Source: Helicobacter_B zhangjianzhongii
GTDB lineage: Bacteria > Campylobacterota > Campylobacteria > Campylobacterales > Helicobacteraceae
DNA length: 64,000 bases
Assembly: GCF_030249855.1 (NCBI RefSeq)
Contig: NZ_JANURN010000002.1
Location: 62,001 to 126,000, forward strand
Direction: 5' to 3'
The notes below the pieces were generated by a model. It was not told where the DNA came from, did no database searches, and was given only the letters and a program-made list of their open reading frames with translations. This document shows, one piece after another, positions 27,231 to 35,746 of this stretch (its first letter is position 1; every line of letters begins with the position of its first letter). The translations under genes and the position numbers were made by a program.

Positions 27231-27763
27231 CTCTAAACCCTAGAATCCACTTTTTCTAAAGCTGAATCGTTTTAGAAAAAGTGGATTCTAGTAATGATTA
27301 TTCTGCTACCGCAGAATTTATGGATTGCCACGATTTTGCTAGCGCAAAATCTCGCAATGACGGAAAATAAGCGTTGCTACTAGAATCCACTTTTGAAGGT
27401 TTTTGACTTCACAAAAAGCTTGTTTTACTTCAATACGATTCTAGGGATTATCAAAGAAGCTGCGCGTTGCTTGCTTTGCCACGCCGCTAAAGCGGCTCGC
27501 AAGCGAGAGAAAGTGGGCGTTATTTCACAAAAAGCTTGTCTTGCTTCACAAAGTCCATTTTACTTTCGCACGATTCTAAGAATTGCGGTGGGGACTGTGG
27601 TTGCTTTGCGTGATTTTCTAAAGAAACTTCGCTCTGCTCGTTTTGGGGTAGGAGTTACCTAAGCGGTAATGACTGCCCTAAAATCACGCAACACTGCCGC
27701 ATTGCCTACCCAAAGCTGAATCGTTTTACAAAAAGTGGATTCTAGAGCGAGGGCTTAAGGAGA
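27231..27763. repeat. Repeat island between the HTH gene and thrC
   Basis: About 530 bases without a gene. In order: a 21-base-arm inverted repeat (27240-27291), a TCATTGCGAG-type module read from the opposite strand, repeat words, TTCTAAAGAA-type modules, and a class B hairpin whose left arm is split by such a module (27606-27691). It ends with GCTGAATCG...AAAGTGGATTCTAG. Open frames here translate repeats only. Confidence 0.8.
27240..27291. repeat. Inverted repeat with 21-base perfect arms
   Basis: The left arm 27240-27260 begins CTAGAATCCACTTTT and continues TCTAAA; the right arm 27271-27291 is its exact complement. The loop is GCTGAATCGT. This extends the basic 15-base arms by six matched bases. 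Confidence 0.9.
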
Positions 27764-29206
27764 TCACAGCCACTGCAAAATCGCACCTTCCACCTGCTCT
27801 TTTTCTAGCACTTGTGTGTGAAGCTTCGGCTTGCTAAAAAGCTCTGTGATCCCAGCACCAATGCTCGCCCCAGCATCTAGCATTATCTGTATCGCCTGCT
27901 TATCATCGACCCTCTTACCAAAGATCGCTTCCACCACACTTGGGGCAAATTTACTCCACTCAGCCGTAGCGCAGACAAGCGTCTTTTGACTAGGGTTTAT
28001 GGCACAATGCGCCCCGTATGCTAGGGCAGTGTGCGGATCTAGGATATAGCCTTTGTCAAAAGCTGTGCGGATCATCTCTCTAGCCTTTGTATCATCGCCC
28101 CACCACGCACAAAAATGCTCTTGCAGCTTTTCTAGCTCATCGCCGCTTAGGGCATAGCGCGAAGTGGATTCTAGGGACTCTTGCAGCTCTTTGGTGCGCG
28201 TATCGCCATAGAGGTAGAAAAGCACGCGCTCGACATTGGAGCTTTTTAGTATATCCATAGCAGGTGAAATGCTCTTATGCAAGGATCTACCTGCGATGTC
28301 ATACACGCCGCTTGTTATAAGCTCTGTAAGGATATTGTTTTGATTACTAGCGATGATGATCTGCCCTAGCGGCAGCCCCATACACTTAGCCAAAAACGCC
28401 CCCAAAGCATTGCCGAAGTTCCCGCTAGGCACGCTCACTGCTAGCTTCTCCCCCCACTTCATCGCCCCTTGTCGCACAAGCGTGAGATAGCCCCATATAT
28501 AGTAGATGATTTGGAAAGCGATTCGCCCAAAATTCACAGAATTTGCCGCGGAGAGTTTATAGCCCTTTTGCGCGATTTTATCGGTGAAGTCTTGGCTGTT
28601 TAGTAGGGATTTTAGCAGGCTTTGCGCGGTGTCAAAGTCGCCTACAATGCCTAAGGTTTTGAGATTGGGCGCGGAGGCTGTTTGCATTTGCAAGCCTTGC
28701 ACTTGGCTTGTGCCGCCATCTGGATAGAGGCAGATCACTTTGACATTGGGCTTAGAGGCAAGGGCGGCAAGCGTGGCAGGTCCTGTGTCGCCGCTGGTGG
28801 CAGTTAGGATTAGATAGCGTTGATTATGCGCGGCTGCTAGAGAGCTAAACAAAGAGCCAAAGGGGCATAGAGCCATATCCTTAAACGCCCGAGTAGGTCC
28901 GTGATAAAGCTCTAGGAAATAGGCATTTTCACGCTGGGTGATGGGGGCTGGGTTATTAGGGTCATCAAAGCTTGCATAGCAGTGCAAGGCAGCATCTAGC
29001 ACGCTAGAATCTATCTCTATCTTTAAGTGCGTGAAAATCGCCTTGCATAGATCATTGTAGCTAGAATCTAGCAGCGCGCGAAAGTCGATTGTAGGCAGTG
29101 TGGCTAGGGTATAAAGCCCTTTAGAGTCAGCAGCGGGTGATAGGATCGCTTGGGTGAAATTGGCGGGTGGGGTGGTGGCGTTGCGTGTGGAGGTGAAGGG
29201 GTTCAT
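27764..29206 (-). CDS. thrC: Threonine synthase
   Basis: PLP enzyme converting O-phosphohomoserine to threonine. It shows LYHGPTRAFKDMA with the PLP lysine, ATSGDTGPATLAAL, YPDGGTSQVQGLQM, and NFGRIAFQIIYY. The length of 480 residues is normal for the long ThrC class. ATG 29206 follows AAAGGAC; the upstream in-frame ATG at 29227 is less likely. The repeat word occurs once in the coding region (QESLESTSRY). It stands alone, flanked by repeat regions. Confidence 0.95.
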   Translation of the reverse strand: MNPFTSTRNATTPPANFTQAILSPAADSKGLYTLATLPTIDFRALLDSSYNDLCKAIFTHLKIEIDSSVLDAALHCYASFDDPNNPAPITQRENAYFLELYHGPTRAFKDMALCPFGSLFSSLAAAHNQRYLILTATSGDTGPATLAALASKPNVKVICLYPDGGTSQVQGLQMQTASAPNLKTLGIVGDFDTAQSLLKSLLNSQDFTDKIAQKGYKLSAANSVNFGRIAFQIIYYIWGYLTLVRQGAMKWGEKLAVSVPSGNFGNALGAFLAKCMGLPLGQIIIASNQNNILTELITSGVYDIAGRSLHKSISPAMDILKSSNVERVLFYLYGDTRTKELQESLESTSRYALSGDELEKLQEHFCAWWGDDTKAREMIRTAFDKGYILDPHTALAYGAHCAINPSQKTLVCATAEWSKFAPSVVEAIFGKRVDDKQAIQIMLDAGASIGAGITELFSKPKLHTQVLEKEQVEGAILQWL

Positions 29207-29263
29207 TTTATAGTCCTTTTTGAGCAATCTAGCGATTCAGTCTTGGGTGAGCGATTTCGTAGA

Positions 29264-29324
29264 TTTTGGGGATTTGGAGGCAACCGCAGACCTCTAGTCT
29301 AGCTCTGCCTCCAAATCCCCAAAA
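29264..29324. repeat. Class A variable-arm hairpin, copy 2
   Basis: The arms 29264-29282 (TTTTGGGGATTTGGAGGCA) and 29306-29324 are exact 19-base complements. The centre ACCGCAGACCTCTAGTCTAGCTC matches the murJ and alaS copies, but the arm sequence does not. It lies upstream of thrC in noncoding DNA, followed by CCGCAACCCTTAGAATCG. Confidence 0.85.
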
Positions 29325-29472
29325 AACTCCAAAAGCCCCACCGCAACCCTTAGAATCGTGTTAAGATAAACAACCTTAAAAAAGTGGATTCTAGGGCTGG
29401 CGATTCAGCAGGCGCGATTGTAGCAGATTTAAGCTTTTGTTGTAAGCTTGCGATTTTTCTAAGGAGCTAGCT

Positions 29473-29694
29473 ATGGCATTATCATATAAACTTGTGATGT
29501 TTGGATTCCCGGCGTTGTGTGAGGACATCGATGAGGTGCAAGCAAGGATGCGCCAGATCCCGCCAGAGCGTGCTAAGGTGGAGACTTTGGAGCAGTGCTA
29601 TGTGATCGATCTGCACACAGGCGTGCGCTATGAGATCGCCTGTGATGAAAAGGGCTTTTATATCTGTGATTTCTCTGCGGATACTAGCGAGTGA
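29473..29694 (+). CDS. Small conserved-looking protein of unknown function
   Basis: Seventy-three residues, starting MALSYKLVMFGFP with a strong AAGGAG ribosome site. It has three cysteines and an acidic, structured-looking sequence with no repeat modules. It could belong to the small-protein complement of Helicobacter; no family is recognised. Located between repeat-rich stretches on both sides. Confidence 0.65.
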   Translation: MALSYKLVMFGFPALCEDIDEVQARMRQIPPERAKVETLEQCYVIDLHTGVRYEIACDEKGFYICDFSADTSE

Positions 29695-29793
29695 AGCGTG
29701 TATTTGCTATAATCGCGCCTTTGCTAGAATCCACTTTTTTAAGGTTGTTTATCTTAGCACGATTCTAAGGGTTGCGGTGGGGCTTTGCGTCTT

Positions 29794-29852
29794 TTGAAAA
29801 AATTTAGGGTAGGAGCTATCTTGTCGATAGTGACTGCCCTAAATTTTTTCAA
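29794..29852. repeat. Class B variable-arm hairpin, copy 3
   Basis: The arms 29794-29809 (TTGAAAAAATTTAGGG) and 29837-29852 are exact complements. The centre is TAGGAGCTATC-TTGTC-GATAGTGACTG: the inner stem CTATC/GATAG replaces TTACC/GGTAA of copy 1, while the flanking loops stay. It lies 67 bases before argB. Confidence 0.85.
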
Positions 29853-29918
29853 TGGCGTGAATCGCTCGCCCAAAGCTGAATCGCTAGATTGCCCACTTTT
29901 TATAACAAGGACAGCTAT

Positions 29919-30785
29919 ATGAATATGCAAGAACTACAAAGCAAAGCAAAAACACTCATCGAAGCCCTCCCCTATATCCAACGCTTTAGTGGCAAGATCA
30001 TTCTCATCAAATATGGCGGTAGTGCTATGGAAGATGAGAGCTTGAAAAAAAGCGTAGTGCAGGACATAGCCCTGCTAAAAAGCATAGGCTTTAAGCCTAT
30101 CATTATCCACGGAGGTGGCAAGGAGATCAGCAAGTGGGTGGGCAAAATGGGCAAGGAAGCGCGCTTTGAGCAGGGACTACGCGTAACCGATGAAGGCACG
30201 CTAGAAATCGCCCAAATGGTGCTAAATCGTATCAACAAAGACCTTGTAGGCTATATGGCAAGCTATGGGGTTAAGGCAGTGGGGATAAGCGGCAAAGATG
30301 GCAATACTTTTTGCGCGCAAAAAAAGCTCGCAAATGGCGTGGATATAGGGTTTGTAGGCGAGGTGCAGGCGGTGGATACAGCCTTGATTTTAGGGCTACT
30401 TGATAATGGCTTTGTGCCGGTGATTTGCCCTATTGGTATGGATACAAATGCCCAAGATTATAATATCAACGCCGATGATGCCGCCTATGCGCTAGCTATC
30501 GCGCTAAAGGCAGAGAAGCTTGTCTTCCTTAGTGATATTGAGGGGATTTATCGTGATTTTGATGACAAAGCCTCGCTTATCACGATACTACCGACCTCAA
30601 AGGCTAAGGAGCTGCTGCAAGGCGGGGGCATTAGCGGTGGTATGCTGCCAAAGCTACAAAACTGCATAAAAGCCGTGGAGAGCGGTGTATCGCGCGTGCA
30701 TATTATCGATGGGCGTATCAAGCACTGCTTATTGCTGGAGTTTTTTACCGATGAGGGTATAGGCACGGCGATTTTGCGCGATTGA
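29919..30785 (+). CDS. argB: Acetylglutamate kinase
   Basis: Phosphorylates N-acetylglutamate in arginine synthesis. It shows IILIKYGGSAMEDE, IIHGGGKEIS, VGISGKDGN, and NINADDAAYALA, then SDIEGIYRDFDDK. The start at ATG 29919 has ACAAGGACAG before it and is where similarity begins; an upstream in-frame ATG (29889) is less likely. argD follows after a small reading frame, so this is an arginine pair. Confidence 0.95.
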   Translation: MNMQELQSKAKTLIEALPYIQRFSGKIILIKYGGSAMEDESLKKSVVQDIALLKSIGFKPIIIHGGGKEISKWVGKMGKEARFEQGLRVTDEGTLEIAQMVLNRINKDLVGYMASYGVKAVGISGKDGNTFCAQKKLANGVDIGFVGEVQAVDTALILGLLDNGFVPVICPIGMDTNAQDYNINADDAAYALAIALKAEKLVFLSDIEGIYRDFDDKASLITILPTSKAKELLQGGGISGGMLPKLQNCIKAVESGVSRVHIIDGRIKHCLLLEFFTDEGIGTAILRD

Positions 30786-30805
30786 TAATACATTAAGGAG
30801 AGAGT

Positions 30806-30859
30806 ATGGCAAGGAAAGATTCTAAACAAAAAGTGGATTCTAGGAAAAGTCTAAATTAA
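30806..30859 (+). other. Seventeen-codon reading frame between argB and argD
   Basis: ATG at 30806 with TAAGGAG upstream, product MARKDSKQKVDSRKSLN, stop TAA at 30857-30859. The stop overlaps the TAAGGAG site of argD, so translation may be coupled. Half of it is the repeat word. It could be a leader peptide or the original argD start, cut short by a repeat. Confidence 0.5.
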
Positions 30860-30868
30860 GGAGTAACA

Positions 30869-32422
30869 ATGGATTCTAAGAAAAAAACGCCAAAAGTGGA
30901 TTCTAGCACCGCAACATCTCTCAACAAGCCAGCAAAGGATTCTAAGATTTCTACCCACATAGGGGCTGAAAGTGCGTTTGATAGCCAACTTGTAGAATTA
31001 CAAAAAGTGGATTCTAGGAAAAACGCTCAAAGTTTAAACAAGCCGCAGGCGGCAGGATTGTGCGGCAAAAATACAAGGGCTGAAAGTGCGTTTGATACAA
31101 AAGCCGCAGGCGGAAGGATTTTTGATGAAAAAGCGGGGTTGTGCAGTGGCGAGCAAGGAGATAAGACTTGCGGTCTATCGACGCAGCGAGCCACAAACTC
31201 CCCGCTTTTTCGCAAAAAGCCAACGCCAAAAATGAAAAAGCCAAATGACAGCGCGATTTTGCAGGTCTATTCCCGCTTGCCTATCATCTTTAACAAAGGA
31301 CAGGGAGTATATCTCTATGACACGCAGGGCAGAGAGTATTTAGACTTTGGGGCGGGTATCGCTGTCAATGCCCTAGGCTATGGCAACACCGCTTTCAACA
31401 CCGCGCTAAAAGAGCAGATCGATAAGCTTTTGCACATTTCTAATCTCTACTACAATCTCCCGGCAATAGAGGCTGCTACAAAGCTTGCTAAAGCTAGTGG
31501 GCTAGATCGGGTGTTTTTCACCAATAGTGGGGCAGAGGCGTGCGAGGGCGCACTCAAAGTCGCCAAAAAATACGCCTATGAAAAGGGCATAAAATCCCCC
31601 CAAATCATCGCTATGAAAGATTCTTTCCACGGGCGCACGCTTGGTGCGCTATCAGTTACAGGCAATAGCGCGTATCAAAAGCCCTTTAAACCGCTGCTCT
31701 CTGGCGTGAAATTCGCCCGCTTTAATGACATAGCAAGTGTAGAGCGGCTTATCACGCCAAAGACCTGTGCCATTATGCTAGAAACCATACAGGGTGAAGG
31801 CGGGGTAACGCCTGCTAGCAAGGAGTTTTTACACGCTATGCGCAAGCTTTGTGATAGGCACGATATGCTGCTAATCCTTGATGAAATCCAATGCGGTATG
31901 GGCAGAAGTGGGAGTATGTTTGCCTATGAGCAGTATGGGATAATGCCTGATATTATCACCACGGCGAAAGCCCTTGGCTGTGGTGTGCCTGTGGGGGCAT
32001 TTGTGCTATCACAAAAGGTCGCTGACCTCTCACTAAAGCCCGGAGATCATGGCAGCACCTATGGGGGCAATCCATTTGTATGCGCGGCAGTGAGTAAGGT
32101 GTTTGATATATTTGAAGAGCTGCAATTAGTGCAAAGAGTGATTAAGCTTACACCTAGCCTCACACAAGTGCTACAAGAGCTATGCGATCGCTATGATTTT
32201 TTACACAGCGTGCGGGGTAAAGGCTTTTTGCAAGGTGTCCAGATTGATCCAAAAAGCAAAATCCAAGCAAAGCACATAGTCCAGCTTGCCATAGAAGAAG
32301 GGCTAATAATCCTTAGCGCATCGCATAATGTCCTGCGCTTCGCCCCGCCGCTTATCATCACGCAAGAGCATATAGAGCTAATGCGCCAGAGACTCACACG
32401 CGCACTTGATAGAGTGAGCTAG
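30869..32422 (+). CDS. argD: Acetylornithine aminotransferase with repeat-derived N-terminus
   Basis: PLP transaminase of arginine (and lysine) synthesis. The enzyme begins near residue 122 (ILQVYSRLPIIFNKGQGVYLYD), then FTNSGAEACEGALKVAKKY, FHGRTLGALS, LDEIQCGMGRSG and the PLP-lysine segment ITTAKALGCGVPVGAF. The first 121 residues are repeat-encoded, hydrophilic and end in KKPTPKMKK. The ATG at 30869 has a very good AAGGAG site, and no such site stands before the internal ATG 31232, where ArgD similarity starts. So the cell probably makes the extended form; both starts are possible. It follows argB. Confidence 0.92.
   Translation: MDSKKKTPKVDSSTATSLNKPAKDSKISTHIGAESAFDSQLVELQKVDSRKNAQSLNKPQAAGLCGKNTRAESAFDTKAAGGRIFDEKAGLCSGEQGDKTCGLSTQRATNSPLFRKKPTPKMKKPNDSAILQVYSRLPIIFNKGQGVYLYDTQGREYLDFGAGIAVNALGYGNTAFNTALKEQIDKLLHISNLYYNLPAIEAATKLAKASGLDRVFFTNSGAEACEGALKVAKKYAYEKGIKSPQIIAMKDSFHGRTLGALSVTGNSAYQKPFKPLLSGVKFARFNDIASVERLITPKTCAIMLETIQGEGGVTPASKEFLHAMRKLCDRHDMLLILDEIQCGMGRSGSMFAYEQYGIMPDIITTAKALGCGVPVGAFVLSQKVADLSLKPGDHGSTYGGNPFVCAAVSKVFDIFEELQLVQRVIKLTPSLTQVLQELCDRYDFLHSVRGKGFLQGVQIDPKSKIQAKHIVQLAIEEGLIILSASHNVLRFAPPLIITQEHIELMRQRLTRALDRVS
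31128..31210. repeat. Class C hairpin in the argD N-terminal extension
   Basis: Outer arms AAAAAGCGGGG (31128-31138) and CCCCGCTTTTT (31200-31210), inner arms GTGGC/GCCAC (31146-31150 and 31190-31194). The centre is GATAAGACTTGCGGTCTATC. Same outer arms and right-hand flank as the copy before hypD. Confidence 0.85.
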
Positions 32423-32464
32423 AATCTAGCTTGCGCGATTCAAAGATAATTTACAAAAAGCAGC

Positions 32465-32470
32465 TACAAT
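32465..32470 (+). promoter_or_regulatory. Likely -10 box for cbf2-fba
   Basis: TACAAT preceded by CAGC, 40 bases before the ATG at 32510. Confidence 0.4.
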
Positions 32471-32509
32471 TGCTGCACTCACACGAGAAATCTACCCTTG
32501 GAGAACATA

Positions 32510-33376
32510 ATGAAACGAGATTCTTACAGCATACTTAAACGAGGTCTAATTGCCACGACACTTATCTGCTCTTTTAGCCTAAGCGTAGCAGGGGCTAAGG
32601 TGCTTGCCACCGTTGATGGCACACAAATCACAGAAGAAGTGTTTGATGAGATTAAGGCGCAAAATCCGGGCTTTGAGTTTAGCAAGCTCCCTAAAAATCA
32701 GCAAAAAGAGCTACTAGACCAAGCGATCAATAATGTCCTAATCGCCAAAGAAGCCAAGCGTGCCAAAATCGACACCACACCAGAATTCACACAGGCATTT
32801 GATAAAATCACGCAAAATATCAAAGATCGCTTGCTAGTCCAAGCGTGGGCGCAGAAGCAAGTCCAAGAAATCGCTTCTAAAGGCTCTGCCACAGAAGCTG
32901 ATGCAAAAGCCTATTACGACTCCCATAAGGCTGAGTTTAAAAAGCCCAATGTCCGCGCACGCCACATTGTCGTAAAGACAGAAGCAGAAGCGCAAAAGAT
33001 CATCGATGAGCTAAATAAAGCCCCTAAAAGCAAAGTAGAATCCACTTTCATCACACTTGCCAATACACGCACCATCGATCCGGGCAATAAGCAAGCCCAA
33101 AATGGCGGGGATTTGGGTGCGTTTGAAAAAGAGCATATGGTAAAGCCATTTTCTGATGCGGCATTTGCGATGAGCCCCGGGACTTACTCTAAAGCCCCTG
33201 TGAAAACAGACTTTGGCTACCATGTGATCTATGTCATTGATAAAGCAAGTGAATATGCCTTTGACTCTATCAAGCAGCCGCTTATCAATATGCTTAATGA
33301 AAAAAAGGTCTCTGAAACGATGAAAAGCAAGGTCGATAGCCTACGCGCAAAAGCCAAAATCCAAATCTCTAACTAA
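32510..33376 (+). CDS. Peptidyl-prolyl isomerase of the PpiC/SurA type (Cbf2/PEB4-like)
   Basis: Periplasmic folding factor for outer-membrane proteins, also secreted in Helicobacter and Campylobacter. It has a signal peptide (KRGLIATTLICSFSLSVAG), a SurA-like helical N-domain with TVDGTQITEEVFDEI, and one PpiC rotamase domain (RARHIVVKTEAEA, GGDLGAFEKEHMVKPF, FGYHVIYV). ATG 32510 has GGAG spaced correctly; an in-frame TTG at 32498 is unlikely. It is followed by fba, the same order as in H. pylori. Confidence 0.92.
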   Translation: MKRDSYSILKRGLIATTLICSFSLSVAGAKVLATVDGTQITEEVFDEIKAQNPGFEFSKLPKNQQKELLDQAINNVLIAKEAKRAKIDTTPEFTQAFDKITQNIKDRLLVQAWAQKQVQEIASKGSATEADAKAYYDSHKAEFKKPNVRARHIVVKTEAEAQKIIDELNKAPKSKVESTFITLANTRTIDPGNKQAQNGGDLGAFEKEHMVKPFSDAAFAMSPGTYSKAPVKTDFGYHVIYVIDKASEYAFDSIKQPLINMLNEKKVSETMKSKVDSLRAKAKIQISN

Positions 33377-33400
33377 GTCAAACCAACTAAGGAGCGAGCA

Positions 33401-34324
33401 ATGCTAGTCAATGGTAATGAGATCTTGCAGAAGGCACATACAGAGGGCTATGGTGTCGGGGCGTTTAACTTTGTGAATTTTGAAATGCTAAATTCCATTT
33501 TTATGGCGGCAAATGAGGCAAAATCCCCCATCATCGTTCAGGCAAGTGAAGGGGCGATTAAATATATGGGGATTGATATGGTTGTAGGTATGGCACAGAC
33601 TATGGCTAAACGCTATCCGCATATCCCTGTGGCATTGCACCTTGATCACGGCACAAGCTTTGAGTCGTGCAAAAAGGCAGTAGATGCGGGATTTACCTCT
33701 GTGATGATTGATGCCTCTCACCACCCTTTTAAAGAAAATTTAAAAATGACCAAAGAAGTGGTAGCATACGCCCATAGCAAAGGGGTTAGCGTAGAAGCGG
33801 AGCTTGGGCGGCTTATGGGGATTGAGGATAATATCTCTGTTGATGAAAAGGACGCGGTGCTGATTAACCCTGATGAGGCAGAAGAGTTTGTCAAAGCTAC
33901 AAAGGTGGATTACCTAGCCCCAGCTATTGGCACAAGCCACGGGGCATTTAAGTTTAAAGGTGAGCCAAAGCTGGATTTTGACCGCTTGCAAGAAGTGAAA
34001 AGACGCACCAATATCCCGCTAGTCCTGCACGGCGCAAGCGCGATCCCTGATTATGTGAGGGAGGCATTTCTAGCCACAGGTGGGGATTTGAAGGGGAGCA
34101 AGGGCGTGCCATTTGCATTTTTACAAGAAGCAGTCAAAGGCGGGATCAACAAAGTCAATATCGACACGGACTTGCGGATCGCCTTTATCGCCGAAGTGCG
34201 TAAAGTGGCAAATGCGGATAATACGCAGTTTGACCTACGCAAATTCTTCGCCCCTGCAATGGAATCTATCACAAAAGTTATGGTAGAGAGGATGGGCATT
34301 TTGGGCAGTGCTGGGAAGATATAG
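33401..34324 (+). CDS. fba: Fructose-bisphosphate aldolase, class II
   Basis: Zinc-dependent aldolase interconverting fructose-1,6-bisphosphate and two triose phosphates; in Helicobacter it serves mainly gluconeogenesis. Key stretches are VGAFNFVNFEMLNSI, VALHLDHGTSFESC with metal-site histidine, the SVMIDASHHPF substrate segment, GTSHGAFKF and LVLHGASAIP. At 307 residues it is full length. Strong AAGGAG before the ATG. A repeat island begins right after its stop. Confidence 0.97.
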   Translation: MLVNGNEILQKAHTEGYGVGAFNFVNFEMLNSIFMAANEAKSPIIVQASEGAIKYMGIDMVVGMAQTMAKRYPHIPVALHLDHGTSFESCKKAVDAGFTSVMIDASHHPFKENLKMTKEVVAYAHSKGVSVEAELGRLMGIEDNISVDEKDAVLINPDEAEEFVKATKVDYLAPAIGTSHGAFKFKGEPKLDFDRLQEVKRRTNIPLVLHGASAIPDYVREAFLATGGDLKGSKGVPFAFLQEAVKGGINKVNIDTDLRIAFIAEVRKVANADNTQFDLRKFFAPAMESITKVMVERMGILGSAGKI

Positions 34325-34410
34325 AGACTCTGCCCCTAGAATCCACTTTTTTATCAAGCGTTCAGTCTTGGGCTACTCTCGATTCAGTTTTGGGCGAGCA
34401 ATTCACGCCA

Positions 34411-34468
34411 TTGAAAAATTTAGGGCAGTCATTACCGCTCAAGATAACTCCTACCCTAAATTTTCCAA
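34411..34468. repeat. Class B variable-arm hairpin, copy 4 (reverse orientation)
   Basis: Arms 34411-34425 (TTGAAAAATTTAGGG) and 34454-34468 match at 14 of 15 positions. The centre is the complement of AGTTATCTTGAGCGGTAATGAC. Confidence 0.8.
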
Positions 34469-34754
34469 AGCGCGCAAGGACCCCACTGCAACCCTTAAAA
34501 TCGTATTGAAGTAAAACAAGCTTTTTGAGAAAAGTAGCTTTATCATCATTGCGAGGCACAGCCCAAGCAATCCACAATTCTAGCGCGCAAGTGGATTCTA
34601 GGATAAATGCTCTTTCTCCGTCATCGCGAGCCTTGAAAAAAGGCGCGGCGATCCACAGCCTAGAATCCACTTTTTGAAAAGTGGATTCTAGAGCAAGGGC
34701 GGTTGATTCTATGGATTACTAAAGAAACATCGCCTAACGGCGAGCGTTTTACTT

Positions 34755-34808
34755 GTTTTCTAAAGAAACTTCGCTTCGCTTGTTTTCTAAAGAAACTTCG
34801 CTTCGCTC
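34755..34808. repeat. Tandem pair of a 27-base module
   Basis: Two adjacent copies (34755-34781 and 34782-34808), each beginning GTTTTCTAAAGAAACTTCGC and differing only in the last base. A length of 27 keeps a reading frame. Other copies lie near 735, 27617, 34966 and in the glycan-operon inserts. Confidence 0.8.
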
Positions 34809-35182
34809 GTTTTGCCGCGCTTGTTTCACACGGCTCGCAATGACAAAGCTGCAGTGGATTGCCACGCGGATAAATCCGCTCGCAATGACAATGAAAACGC
34901 CGCTAATAAAAAAGTGGATTCTAGGGGGTTTGATTCTGCTAGGTCAAAACTATGGATTACTAAAGAAGCTTCGCTTCGCTCGTTTTGCCGCGCGGATTTT
35001 CAATCCGCTCGCAAGTGAGAGAATTTGTGCTTTATCCCTAGAATCCACTTTGAAAATGGATCGCCGCGCTCGTTTCACTCGCTCGCGAGTGATGATAAAG
35101 GGCGTTTGTGGCTGTGTTATCAAACGAGGATTCTACTTTTGGGCGTTTTCTTTGTCATCGCGAGCCTTGCACCGCGTGGATT

Positions 35183-35650
35183 CTAGGATAATGGCTTAAT
35201 GATTGCTTTCCCTTTTTCTATGGACAAAATCTCTACTTTATCACCATCGCGCAAAGCCATAGAATCTACAGCCGACTTGGAGTCGCTAGATTCTAGGCTC
35301 TCTAGCTGATATGCCCAGAGCGTGCCTTTGAAATACACCATTCCTTGCTGGATCTCCCCCACACCGCCATTTTGTAAGGAGTCTTCATAGACTTGAGAGC
35401 CTTTAAACCACGATTTTATGGGCTTTCTTAGCACAACAAGGCAGAGCAGAGAAAAAAGACAGATACTTAATGCCTGCCATACATACACACCCTCCACACT
35501 ACCGCCCATAATATCGCCAAAGCCTATGAACGCTTCAATCCCAGCTGTGATACATAACCCCATACCGATAAAAAGCAAGAAAAATGAGCCAAAAAATATC
35601 TCCGCCACAATAAAGCCAAACCCCAACCCCAAAAGCATAAGTGCCGACAT
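35183..35650 (-). CDS. NfeD-family membrane protein
   Basis: A 155-residue protein with three hydrophobic segments at the start (LGLGFGFIVAEIFFGSFFLLFIGMG, then two more) and a C-terminal beta-barrel-like NfeD domain (GVGEIQQGMVYFKGTLW ... GDKVEILSIEKGKAIIKP). It sits directly downstream of a stomatin-like SPFH gene, the usual partner of NfeD, so the two likely act together in membrane organisation or quality control. Confidence 0.85.
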   Translation of the reverse strand: MSALMLLGLGFGFIVAEIFFGSFFLLFIGMGLCITAGIEAFIGFGDIMGGSVEGVYVWQALSICLFSLLCLVVLRKPIKSWFKGSQVYEDSLQNGGVGEIQQGMVYFKGTLWAYQLESLESSDSKSAVDSMALRDGDKVEILSIEKGKAIIKPLS

Positions 35651-35746
35651 CTTACTTCCTTATATTTGTGCTGCTTTTTAGCAAAACTCCCGCAAGGGAT
35701 TTGGATTCTAGGCTTGCTTGAGAGCTAAACCTTAGAATCGCCAAAT

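Larger units (their letters stand above)
34325..35182. repeat. Large repeat island between fba and nfeD
   Basis: About 860 bases with no gene. It holds a class B hairpin (34411-34468), TCATTGCGAG modules, a perfect 32-base palindrome (34660-34691), tandem TTTTCTAAAGAA modules (34755-34808), more such modules near 34966, and repeat words to the end. Reading frames found here (for example about 34753-35199) are repeat translations. Confidence 0.85.

Noticed and set aside
27393..27662. 89-codon open frame upstream of thrC
   Set aside because: Made of TTCTAAAGAA and repeat-word modules; no independent gene.
34740..34810. Regular repeat spacing that might be a CRISPR array
   Set aside because: The units are adjacent with no spacers and appear elsewhere in mosaic context; no cas genes are present.
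34753..35199. Open reading frame in the island after fba
   Set aside because: Its translation is only repeat modules on several strands; no ribosome site and no protein-like composition.
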